Shown here in pieces: positions 19,297-27,061 of a stretch of DNA of 64,000 bases (position 1 is its first letter; each line of letters starts with the position of its first letter). This DNA is from DMER01 sp003451645. GTDB taxonomy: Bacteria > Pseudomonadota > Alphaproteobacteria > Micropepsales > Micropepsaceae. Made by a program: the position numbers and the translations under genes. The stretch covers positions 1-64,000 of the forward strand of contig DALYLR010000005.1 in the NCBI GenBank assembly GCA_031976175.1, read 5' to 3'. The notes under the pieces were generated by a model. The model did not search any database, was not told the DNA's origin, and saw only the letters and a program-made list of their open reading frames with translations.

Positions 19297-20459
19297 ATTC
19301 CTGGAAACGCGCCTTCTCGATGAGCGTGGGGCTGCCCAGCGCACCGTTGCACTTTGCAGCACACAGCCATCATCCGTGGCCGGACATAAGTCATGCGGCG
19401 CATGAGCGCGCCTGGCGCGATGCCGCCACGCTCCTTGACCGCAAATGGGACAAGGTGTTTGGAGAGGTGATCCCAGCGGCGCAAGGCCATGTCGCGCGCC
19501 ATCTCAATTTGCCGTCGCCGCACACTGTCACCTTTGCGCCAAACACGCATGAGTTTCTGATAAGGATTTTGTCGTGTTTTCCGCAGCCCAAGCGTTTGCG
19601 GGTGCTCAGCACGGACAGCGAATTCCATACCTTCACCCGGCAGATGGGGCGGTTGCAGGAAGAGGATCTTGTGGAGCTGACCACAATTCCGGCGCAGCCA
19701 TATGCCACTTTCGCGGAGCGCTTTGGGAACGCATGCGCTAGCGGGCAGTACGACCTGATCTTCCTCTCAAATGTCTTCTTCAATTCCGGCTTTTGGGTCC
19801 AGGACCTCGCGGCCCTTGTCGAGGCGATTCGCGACACGGGCACTCTGATCGTCATCGACGGCTATCACAGCTTCATGGCCGTGCCTCTGGACCTTCACGC
19901 TATTGCTGGCCGGGTCTTCTATATGAGCGGCGGCTACAAATATGCGATGGCGGGGGAGGGCTGCGCGTTTCTGCATGCGCCAGAGGGTTATGGGCCGCGC
20001 CCGCGCAACACAGGCTGGTTCGCCGAGTTTGCAGAGCTCGCGGTGCATCGCGCAGGCACTGTGGGCTATGCCAACGATGCGATGCGATTCATGGGGGCGA
20101 CCTTTGACCCGTCAGGGCTCTATCGTTTCAACGCTGTGATGGATTGGCTGGAGGGTGAGGGTCTCACTGTCGAGGTTATGCGTGCGCACGCTCGGGCACT
20201 CCAAAGTCAATTGATCACCCTGTTGAGCCGCGCCAAGCACAAGATCAGACCGGACCAGGCCCTTTTGCACCCCGATGATCCAGCCTTGGCGCGATTTCTG
20301 ACCTTTGAAATGGACGGGGCACAAGCCATACAAAAGGCGCTCATGCAGGACGGTATCATCACCGATGCGCGTGGCCGCCGGTTGCGCATCGGCTTTGGCA
20401 TTTATCAGGACGAGGACGACGTGGGGAAACTCTGCCACGCTTTGAAGGACGGACTTTGA
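19293..20459 (+). CDS. Kynureninase-like PLP enzyme (class V aminotransferase fold)
   Basis: 388 residues starting from GTG 19293, overlapping the kynA stop by 4 bases. The PLP lysine lies in FYMSGGYKYAMAGEGCAFLH, preceded by the cofactor Asp region LIVIDGYHSFMAVPLDL. An N-terminal LHFAAHSHHPWPD stands where kynureninases have the LDGNSLG motif, so the substrate loop differs. VLSTDSEFHTFTRQ is a conserved phosphate-binding segment. The position behind kynA suggests cleavage of kynurenine (anthranilate plus alanine), but canonical KynU signatures are only partly present, so another PLP reaction on a tryptophan product is possible. Confidence 0.75.
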   Translation: MNSWKRAFSMSVGLPSAPLHFAAHSHHPWPDISHAAHERAWRDAATLLDRKWDKVFGEVIPAAQGHVARHLNLPSPHTVTFAPNTHEFLIRILSCFPQPKRLRVLSTDSEFHTFTRQMGRLQEEDLVELTTIPAQPYATFAERFGNACASGQYDLIFLSNVFFNSGFWVQDLAALVEAIRDTGTLIVIDGYHSFMAVPLDLHAIAGRVFYMSGGYKYAMAGEGCAFLHAPEGYGPRPRNTGWFAEFAELAVHRAGTVGYANDAMRFMGATFDPSGLYRFNAVMDWLEGEGLTVEVMRAHARALQSQLITLLSRAKHKIRPDQALLHPDDPALARFLTFEMDGAQAIQKALMQDGIITDARGRRLRIGFGIYQDEDDVGKLCHALKDGL

Positions 20460-20460
20460 G

Positions 20461-21087
20461 ATGGATCGGCTAGTTCAAGGATATCTGCGCTTTCGCGATG
20501 GCTATTACGCGGCGCATGAGGCGCTCTTTCGCGACCTGGCCCTGCGGGGTCAACGGCCCACCAAAATGATGGTCGGTTGCTCTGATGCCCGCGTGGACCC
20601 GGCAATTACCTTTGATACGGCGCCAGGCGACGTTTTCATGGTGCGCAATGTGGCCAACCTAGTGCCGCCTTATGCGCCGGACGCGGATTTTCACGGTACG
20701 TCGGCGGCACTGGAGTTCGCGGTCAAAAGCCTTGAGGTCAGCAACATCATCATTCTGGGCCATGCCCGTTGCGGCGGCATTGCAAACCTCATGGGCGCTG
20801 GCGCGCAAAGCGAAACCGACTTCATCGCACCCTGGATGCGCATCATCGAAAGCGCGCGGGACCGGGCACGCCAGCTCGCCCAGGATGCGGGCCACGCGCA
20901 TGACAGTCCGGAGGCCTGCCGCCTCTGTGAGATGGAGGGGGTCAAGGTCAGTTTGGAAAACCTGCTGACCTTTCCCTGGATCCGCGCCCGGGTTGGCGAG
21001 GGCGCACTGACCTTGCATGGCTGGTACTTTGACCTGACGAGCGGCGCGCTGCACCGCCTGTCAGGCGATCAGTTCGAGCGCATTTGA
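20461..21087 (+). CDS. Beta-class carbonic anhydrase
   Basis: 208 residues with the zinc ligands CSDARVDP (Cys and Asp) and GHARCGGI (His and Cys), in the order typical for beta-CAs, plus the GDVFMVRNVANLVPPY segment. It interconverts CO2 and bicarbonate. It begins 1 base after the kynureninase-like stop, so it is in the same operon as tryptophan 2,3-dioxygenase. No kynurenine formamidase is present in this operon. Why a carbonic anhydrase belongs to a tryptophan-breakdown unit is unclear; it may serve a downstream carboxylation or decarboxylation step. Confidence 0.9.
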   Translation: MDRLVQGYLRFRDGYYAAHEALFRDLALRGQRPTKMMVGCSDARVDPAITFDTAPGDVFMVRNVANLVPPYAPDADFHGTSAALEFAVKSLEVSNIIILGHARCGGIANLMGAGAQSETDFIAPWMRIIESARDRARQLAQDAGHAHDSPEACRLCEMEGVKVSLENLLTFPWIRARVGEGALTLHGWYFDLTSGALHRLSGDQFERI

Positions 21088-21091
21088 GCTG

Positions 21092-23383
21092 TCACGGCTT
21101 AGCTGGCGCTGCGGGCGGCGCTGAGGCCGCCTTGTACGCCGCATTGGCCTCCCGAAGGACATAGGCCTTGATCGTCTTCACATCTTCCGCATTCAGAAGA
21201 TCAGCGAACGACGCCATACCGCGATCCTTGAGCTTGCCGCCCAAAACAATGCCCTCGTAATCGTCGAAGGTTTCGGTAGCGGACATCCGCAAATCCGGCA
21301 ATAGACCGGACGAGAGCGTCAAGAACCCGTGGCAGATCGCGCAGTGCCGGTGATAGGCGGCAAAGCCTTTCTCGGCGAGCTTGGCATCGCTCATTTCAGG
21401 GGGTGGCGCCTTCATCGGCCCGCGGTCATTCTTCTGCGCCTCAAGCTTGCCTTTGCCGTCAAGCTTGAACACCGCGACCGTACCTGAATTGTAATAGGTG
21501 TTGATCGCCGCGTTGGGCTCAGGCCCGCCTGCAACGGCTGACGCCCCGCCCCAACCCAGCGCGATCATCACATATTGCTCGCCATCAATGGCATAAGTGA
21601 CCGGCGCGGCAATGATCCCGACATTAGTCGGATAGGACCAGACCTTCTCACCCGTATCGGCCTTGAAGGCATTGAATGTACCGTCCGCCAATCCTTGAAA
21701 CACCAGATTGCCCGCGGTCGTCAGTGTACCGCCATTCCAGAATGTCGGGTGCTCGATACGCCAGGCTTGCTTCTGATTGACGGGGTCCCAAGCGAGCAAG
21801 AAACCCTTTGACACCGGAATGCGGCCTGCCGCGAGCTCGCTTGCCAGCGCTTTGCCCAGTGCATTGAAGTCGAGACCCGTGTTCCACCCGCCGGGCTTGA
21901 TGTCATTGCCCGGACGCTTGTCCACCAGGAAGGCTTGCGCCTGTTCTTGGACGGGGATGTAGACCAGCTTCGTCTGCGGATTATAGGACATGGGCTGCCA
22001 ATTGTGTCCGCCAATGGGCGACGGCCAGACCACTTGCATCTTGTCCCGGTAATTGAGCGCCTTGTTCTCAATCGGCCGGCCGGTCAGAAGGTCCATGCCC
22101 GTTGCCCAATTCATCGGCACATAGGCGTTGGCCGAGATCAGTTTGCCGGTCTTGCGGTCGATCACATAAAAGAACCCGTTCTTGGGCGCCTGCATAATCA
22201 CCTGGCGCATCTGCCCGTCGATTTCCAAATCCGTCAGGATCAAATGCTGAGTGGCCGTGTAATCCCAGGTGTCTCCTGGCGTGGTCTGATAGTGCCAAAC
22301 CAACTCACCGCTTTCGGGCTGAATGGCCAAGATGGACGAGATATAGAGATTGTCGCCGCCGCCTGGCGAGCGAACATGGCGGCTCCAGGGCGAACCATTG
22401 CCGGTGCCGATATAGAGCAGGTCGAGCTCTGGGTCATAGGCCATAGAATCCCAGACCGTGCCGCCGCCGCCAACCTCCCAGTACTTCCATTGTCCCCCTT
22501 CTGACTTCCAGGTGGGAATGGCCTTGACCAGATGCTCACCCTCCGGCGTTAGGCGCGGGTCGCCGGGAACAGTGTAGAACCGCCACTTCTGGCTGCCGGT
22601 TTTGGCATCATAGGCCGTGATATAGCCGCGCACGCCGAGTTCGCCGCCGCCATTGCCGATGATGACCATGTCCTTGACGATCCGGGGCGCGCCAGTGACG
22701 GTGTAAGGCTTGGCCCGGTCGACCGTGTTCACATCCCAGATTGTCTCGCCGGTTTTGGCATCAAGGGCCACCAGACGGCCATCCAAGGTGCCAACATAGA
22801 CCCGGCCCTTCCAGACCGCGACGCCGCGATTGACCACATCGCAGCACGCCTTGCGGCCCGTCTCGCCCGGCACTGCGGCGTCAAAGGTCCACAGCTCCTC
22901 ACAGGTCTTGGCGTCAATCGCATAGACCGCACTCCACGTGCCACTCACAAAGGCGATCCCGTCCGAAATAATCGGCGTGGCCTCCATGCCGCGGATCGTG
23001 TTGGTCGCGTAGCTGCAGGACGGTGCGAGTGTCTTCACTGTGTCCGCGTTGATCTTATCGAGGGGCGAGAAGCGCTGCTCCCCATAGGTGCGGCCATGGG
23101 CCAGCCAATTCTGGGGCTCACTATCAGCATTTACGATCCGGTCGCCGTTAATCTCAGAGGCCTTCGCCAAGCGCTGCGACGCCCCGGCAGGAGCTGCCGG
23201 AATGGCCGGCGCCATCACGGGGATCGCGGCCACTGGCGGCAAACCGCCTGGCTCAGTCTCGCCCTCTTGCACCGCAGGCAGCCCTGCCCTCTCGGACAGA
23301 TATGAAGCCAAAACCGGAAAGGCGATCACCCCGATTAATGCAGCCGCCACACCGATGCCAAGATAAGACGAATTCTGGGACAT
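21092..23383 (-). CDS. PQQ-dependent quinohemoprotein alcohol dehydrogenase
   Basis: 763 residues. An N-terminal hydrophobic helix (SSYLGIGVAAALIGVIAFPV) exports or anchors it. The eight-bladed quinoprotein domain shows the vicinal disulfide RKACCDVVNRG, the W-motif SGTWSAVYAID, LDGRLVALDAKTGETIWDV and the catalytic Asp in GDTWDYTATQ. A C-terminal cytochrome c domain has one heme site (HCAICHGF) and a C-terminal helical tail. It oxidises alcohols in the periplasm and passes electrons through PQQ and heme c. The residue two after the catalytic Asp is Thr, not Asp, which by the known rule suggests a Ca2+ rather than a lanthanide enzyme. It is convergent with the carbonic anhydrase gene (4-base gap). 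Confidence 0.9.
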   Translation of the reverse strand: MSQNSSYLGIGVAAALIGVIAFPVLASYLSERAGLPAVQEGETEPGGLPPVAAIPVMAPAIPAAPAGASQRLAKASEINGDRIVNADSEPQNWLAHGRTYGEQRFSPLDKINADTVKTLAPSCSYATNTIRGMEATPIISDGIAFVSGTWSAVYAIDAKTCEELWTFDAAVPGETGRKACCDVVNRGVAVWKGRVYVGTLDGRLVALDAKTGETIWDVNTVDRAKPYTVTGAPRIVKDMVIIGNGGGELGVRGYITAYDAKTGSQKWRFYTVPGDPRLTPEGEHLVKAIPTWKSEGGQWKYWEVGGGGTVWDSMAYDPELDLLYIGTGNGSPWSRHVRSPGGGDNLYISSILAIQPESGELVWHYQTTPGDTWDYTATQHLILTDLEIDGQMRQVIMQAPKNGFFYVIDRKTGKLISANAYVPMNWATGMDLLTGRPIENKALNYRDKMQVVWPSPIGGHNWQPMSYNPQTKLVYIPVQEQAQAFLVDKRPGNDIKPGGWNTGLDFNALGKALASELAAGRIPVSKGFLLAWDPVNQKQAWRIEHPTFWNGGTLTTAGNLVFQGLADGTFNAFKADTGEKVWSYPTNVGIIAAPVTYAIDGEQYVMIALGWGGASAVAGGPEPNAAINTYYNSGTVAVFKLDGKGKLEAQKNDRGPMKAPPPEMSDAKLAEKGFAAYHRHCAICHGFLTLSSGLLPDLRMSATETFDDYEGIVLGGKLKDRGMASFADLLNAEDVKTIKAYVLREANAAYKAASAPPAAPAKP

Positions 23384-23680
23384 TGTTTGAACCTAATGAT
23401 GGGGTCGAGAGGCCTTCGCGCCCTGCAAATCGGGAATAGAACAAGCCTAAACAGGCTACGCACCCTTCCGCAACGCACTTGATGGGCGGCCAAAGCCGCC
23501 ACAGCGTCACAGCCCAAGTGGCAGAAGGCTTTTGCGCCGCAACATAGTTGCATCTCATGCACGCCAATAAACGCGGCCGCGCTTGGATTTCTGGTCGAAC
23601 CCACTATATCGCGGTCTCAATGGGTTTAGCGGGTGATGGGTCCGGGTTCTTCTAGAGCCTGAATAGCGAGGAGCTTTGAA
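23384..23680. other. Divergent intergenic region between alcohol dehydrogenase and TerC genes
   Basis: About 300 bases that must hold both divergent promoters. I see no strong operator palindrome. I looked for a manganese (yybP-ykoY) riboswitch because TerC genes often carry one, and found no matching conserved core. GAGGAG at ~23670 is the TerC ribosome site. Confidence 0.5.
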
Positions 23681-24730
23681 ATGGAAGTGTTAACAGCCAT
23701 TTGGCTGGGGATGCCGCTGTGGGTTTGGCTCGCCTTCGTCGGCGGCATTATTGCGATCATGGCATTTGACCTGGGTGTCCTGCATGGCAAGGCCCATATC
23801 CCAACGTTTTGGGAGTCGGTGGCGTTCTCGATTTTCTATATCGCGCTAGCCCTCGCCTTCGCGGTCGCCGTCTATTACCTGTATCATGGGCCGCCGCCGA
23901 GCGGATCAATCGACAAGCAAATCATCAATGCGACCTCAGACGCAGACCGCGCCTGGACAGCGGTGCAGCTCTATTTGACCGGCTATGTGGTCGAATACAC
24001 CCTGGCGATGGACAACGTCTTTGTCATTAGCCTGATTTTCACCTATTTCGCGGTTCCGGCTCAGTATCAGCATCGCGTGCTGTTCTGGGGCATTATTGGC
24101 GTTGTCGTCCTGCGCGCGATCATGATCGGTCTTGGTGCTGCGATTGTCGCGAATGCCGCGTGGATCCTTTATCTGTTTGCCGTGTTCCTGATCCTCACCG
24201 GTATCAAGCTCTTGTGGACGGCCGGCAAGACCGAAGAGGTTAAGGAGAACTTCCTGATCCGCTGGCTCAGGGGCCACATGCGGGTCACGCAAGGGCTGCG
24301 CGAGGAGCGCTTCTTCGTGCGCGAACCTGACCCCAAGACCGGCAAAGCGGTCCTGTGGGCGACCCCCTTGTTCCTCTGCCTGATCATGGTTGAGATCGCC
24401 GACGTGATCTTTGCGGTCGACTCGGTCCCGGCAATTTTCTTGATCACGCAGGAGCCCTTCATCGTCTACACGTCCAACATCTTCGCCATTATCGGCTTGC
24501 GCGCCCTCTACTTCACGTTGAGTGCCATGGTCCACCGCTTCCATTATCTGAAATACGCACTGGCCTTGGTGTTGATCTTTATCGGGTCCAAGATCTTCCT
24601 GGGCGACCTGTTCCCATCGGGCAAGGTTCCTACGGAGTTCTCGCTGGGGGTCACCTTTGCGCTGCTGATAGGCGGGATCCTGGTCAGCCTGTGGGCCACC
24701 CGTAAATCGGCGGCTGCACCAGGGCACTAG
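23681..24730 (+). CDS. TerC-family integral membrane protein (metal exporter-like)
   Basis: 349 residues with about nine membrane helices. Conserved acidic membrane motifs: LVEYTLAMDNVFVISLIF-like YVVEYTLAMDNVFV (~105-118) and VEIADVIFAVDSVPAIF. The middle loop (TEEVKENFLIRWLRGHMR) is cytoplasmic. The family exports Mn2+ (Alx, YkoY) or loads metal onto secreted proteins; some members occur with tellurite resistance, but no other ter gene is here. The start ATG at 23681 has GAGGAG upstream. secF follows after 93 bases, possibly in the same transcript. Confidence 0.88.
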   Translation: MEVLTAIWLGMPLWVWLAFVGGIIAIMAFDLGVLHGKAHIPTFWESVAFSIFYIALALAFAVAVYYLYHGPPPSGSIDKQIINATSDADRAWTAVQLYLTGYVVEYTLAMDNVFVISLIFTYFAVPAQYQHRVLFWGIIGVVVLRAIMIGLGAAIVANAAWILYLFAVFLILTGIKLLWTAGKTEEVKENFLIRWLRGHMRVTQGLREERFFVREPDPKTGKAVLWATPLFLCLIMVEIADVIFAVDSVPAIFLITQEPFIVYTSNIFAIIGLRALYFTLSAMVHRFHYLKYALALVLIFIGSKIFLGDLFPSGKVPTEFSLGVTFALLIGGILVSLWATRKSAAAPGH

Positions 24731-24823
24731 GCTCCCCCCTGGGTTTGCGAAAGAACTTGAGTTCGTGAGGAATTCAGGTTCTATCGCAGCCCTTGACAAG
24801 CTTGTGACAAGAGACCAGCGCCG

Positions 24824-25768
24824 ATGGGCATCCGCTTTATACCTGATAACACCCGGTACGATTTCGCCGGTAATCGCTACTTCGCCTTTGCGGTGGATGG
24901 ACTTTTGGCGCTCATTACCGTCGTGGCGTTGTTTGTCTATGGCCTCAATCTGGGCATCGACTTCACCGGCGGCGTGGTAGTCGAGATCAGCCGCCCTGAG
25001 GGCCAGCAAAAGCCGATCTCCATCGGCGAGGTGCGCGAAAAGATGGAAGGGCTGGGCTTTGGCGAAGTCGGCGTCCAGAGCTTTGACAATGACAAGGCCG
25101 TTCTCATCCGCGTGCAGCCGCAGGAAGGCGTAACGAACCAGGAACAGCAGGTTGTCGCCAAGATCCGAACCGCGCTCGGCGATGCTTACAAATTCGATCG
25201 GGTGGAGGCCGTAGGCCCCAAGGTCTCGGGCGAGTTGTTCACCAGTGGGGTCATCGCAACATTGCTCGCGGTGCTCATGATCGCGGTCTATGTCGCCTTT
25301 CGTTTTGAGTGGCAGTATGGCGTGGCCGCAGTCGTCGCGACCGGCCACGACGTGCTGATGGGCGTTGGACTGTTTGCAGTGCTGGGCCTGGATTTCAACA
25401 TGACCTCGGTCGCAGCACTGCTGCTGCTCGCGGGCTATTCGGTCAATGACACGGTCGTGGTCTTTGACCGCATCCGGGAAAACCGGCGGCGCTATAAGAG
25501 CATGCCGCTGCCTGAGCTCATCAACACCTCGGTCAATGTCACCTTGGGCCGCACGATCCTGACCAGTTCAACAACCGCGCTGGCGGTCGTCCCCTTGTTG
25601 TTCTCGGGCGAGACCTTGTTCGGCTTTGCCGCCTGTATCCTTTGGGGCATTTTGATCGGTACTTACTCTTCGATTTTCGTGGCGGCAGCCCTGTTGCTGT
25701 ACCTGCCCTCGATCACCGCCTCTGCGCCTTCGGGCGGCAGCGGCGAAGGCCTGCCCGCGCAGACCTGA
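24824..25768 (+). CDS. secF: Protein translocase subunit SecF
   Basis: 314 residues, six membrane helices. Signature regions: GLNLGIDFTGGVVVEI (first periplasmic stretch), GPKVSGELFTSGVIATLLAVL, VATGHDVLMGVGLFAVLGLD, LAGYSVNDTVVVFDRIREN (the SecD/F signature) and TLGRTILTSSTTALAVVPLL. SecDF uses the proton gradient to pull preproteins out of SecYEG. Normally secD-secF are adjacent or fused; here no secD lies within the window upstream or downstream, so the pair is split. A weak AAGAGA ribosome site precedes the ATG. Confidence 0.93.
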   Translation: MGIRFIPDNTRYDFAGNRYFAFAVDGLLALITVVALFVYGLNLGIDFTGGVVVEISRPEGQQKPISIGEVREKMEGLGFGEVGVQSFDNDKAVLIRVQPQEGVTNQEQQVVAKIRTALGDAYKFDRVEAVGPKVSGELFTSGVIATLLAVLMIAVYVAFRFEWQYGVAAVVATGHDVLMGVGLFAVLGLDFNMTSVAALLLLAGYSVNDTVVVFDRIRENRRRYKSMPLPELINTSVNVTLGRTILTSSTTALAVVPLLFSGETLFGFAACILWGILIGTYSSIFVAAALLLYLPSITASAPSGGSGEGLPAQT

Positions 25769-25933
25769 TAACCTGCGGCGTTGTTGCGGGGCCCTCCAGA
25801 GTACCCGTCTTGATCAATCGGCTTTTGGTATCCAAGTGATGCTTTGTTTGAGCAGGGCGGTCGCGGGCCCGATCGTCCCGCCGAGGGCAACCGTGGCACT
25901 GCACTGAGCAGGCAGTGTTAAAGATGATTTTAA

Positions 25934-26010
25934 TGGTACAGCTGGCGGGACTTGAACCTGCGACCCCCAGATCCACAATCTGGTGCTCTAACCAACTGAG
26001 CTACAGCTGC
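25934..26010 (-). tRNA. tRNA-His (GTG)
   Basis: 77 bases, cloverleaf complete with encoded CCA. The acceptor stem GCAGCTG pairs with CAGCTGT (a G:T closing pair), the D-arm GCTC..GAGC fits, the anticodon loop TTGTGGA gives anticodon GTG, and the T-loop TTCAAGT is normal. The T-stem has one A:C mismatch at 51:63. There is no extra G at -1 and the discriminator is A73, the unusual state known for alphaproteobacterial tRNA-His. Confidence 0.95.
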
Positions 26011-26054
26011 ATGCCGATGGCAGTAGGCACTGAAGGCCTATTTGCGAGGGCCGA

Positions 26055-26083
26055 ACCATAAGCCCTCCCCCGCCCCAATGCAA
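26055..26083 (-). promoter_or_regulatory. Promoter of the tRNA-His gene
   Basis: On the minus strand TTGCAT (complement of 26078-26083), a 17-base spacer and TATGGT (complement of 26055-26060) make a fair sigma70 promoter about 45 bases before the tRNA 5' end. Confidence 0.5.
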
Positions 26084-26265
26084 GCAGGCTCCCCATCCCT
26101 ATCAACGATGCTTCAGAGACTTAACTGAATGTTAGGCATGCGGGTGGCATACTCCGCCTCACTACTTTTGCGTGCCGATGTTCGATCCTTTGGAAGGGCC
26201 CTCGGGGCGGCCCAGGCTGAAATGCACGCGCGAATTTGAGTCTACCAAGCCGGCGGGGGCGCCAC

Positions 26266-26301
26266 AAAGGGGTCATTCGGGAGTTCCCGAATGGCCCTTT
26301 T
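26266..26301 (+). terminator. Long near-perfect hairpin, terminator-like
   Basis: 17 bases on the left (26266-26282) pair with 26285-26301 around the same axis, with only two G:T pairs and a 2-base centre (a 4-base loop if the top pair opens). The left arm begins AAA and the right arm ends TTTT, so it could end transcription in both directions. No gene ends close to it on the plus strand. A processed leader hairpin before the 26378 operon is an alternative. Confidence 0.5.
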
Positions 26302-26377
26302 GCTTGTCCGGGCCGGTCACTCCGGCTAAGTCGATACTGACTGCCGCCCGCCAACCCCCAGCAGACGCAAAGCCGCC

Positions 26378-27058
26378 GTGCTCACCCCCACGCCCAAGCC
26401 CAAATTTGATACCACGACAACCCGCGGCCGCTGGTGGGCCCATTGGGACATGTTCTGGCGCGACCACGCCTTTTTGCGGTTGTGGTGGACCAATGCTCAT
26501 TGGATTTCGGATGAGATGGTGCGCACCAATCAGCCTTGGCCCTTTCAGATCCGCGGCTGGGCCCGCAAGGGCGTCAAGACCGTCATCAATTTGCGCGGTG
26601 GGATGAACTCCTCCTTCCACGCTTTGGAGAAGTACACGTGCGAAGCGCAGGGCCTCACCCTTGTGAACCTGCTGCTTGAGAGCCGCGGCGCGCCGCAGCG
26701 TGAGGTCCTGCACCAAGCCAAAGCCTTGTTCGAGTCCATCGAATATCCAGCCCTTATGCATTGCAAGTCAGGCGCGGACCGGGCGGGCCTTGCGGCCACG
26801 CTTTACCTGCATTTCCGGAAAGGCGAGCCCATCGAGAAAGCTCGCCGGATGCTCAGTCTGCGCTACGGTCATGTGCGTCAGGGCAAGACCGGCATCCTGG
26901 ACTATTTCTTTGAGCGCTATCTGGCCGAAGGGGCGACACGGGGCTTGAGCCTCTTGCAATGGGCCGACACGATGTATGACCCGGAAGAGCTCAAACGCAC
27001 CTTCCTCTCCAGCTGGTGGGCGAATATCCTGGTCGACAAGATTCTCAGACGGGAATGA
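26378..27058 (+). CDS. Dual-specificity / tyrosine phosphatase-like protein
   Basis: 226 residues from a GTG at 26378; a clear ribosome site is lacking. The phosphatase loop is HCKSGADRAG (CX5R, Cys ~130), preceded by VKTVINLRGG and the LLESRGAP region, the pattern of bacterial dual-specificity phosphatases fused to or near NAD-kinase-like families. It removes phosphate from proteins or small molecules in the cytoplasm; substrate unknown. The N-terminal part is rich in Trp (RGRWWAHWDMFWRDHAF). The next gene starts 3 bases after its stop, so it is likely the first gene of the run to 29933. Confidence 0.8.
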   Translation: MLTPTPKPKFDTTTTRGRWWAHWDMFWRDHAFLRLWWTNAHWISDEMVRTNQPWPFQIRGWARKGVKTVINLRGGMNSSFHALEKYTCEAQGLTLVNLLLESRGAPQREVLHQAKALFESIEYPALMHCKSGADRAGLAATLYLHFRKGEPIEKARRMLSLRYGHVRQGKTGILDYFFERYLAEGATRGLSLLQWADTMYDPEELKRTFLSSWWANILVDKILRRE

Positions 27059-27061
27059 GCG

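Larger units (their letters stand above)
26018..26377. other. Intergenic region between tRNA-His and the phosphatase gene
   Basis: Some 360 bases with the tRNA promoter at its left and a near-perfect hairpin (26266-26301) in the middle. Open frames inside (for example one read from 26172) show no protein-like sequence. Nothing else is recognised. Confidence 0.5.

Noticed and set aside
23384..23680. Possible yybP-ykoY (manganese) riboswitch before the TerC gene
   Set aside because: None of the conserved core strings of that riboswitch could be found in the leader.
26172..26606. 144-codon frame overlapping the phosphatase start
   Set aside because: Pro/Arg-rich translation without features; the phosphatase in another frame explains the coding signal.
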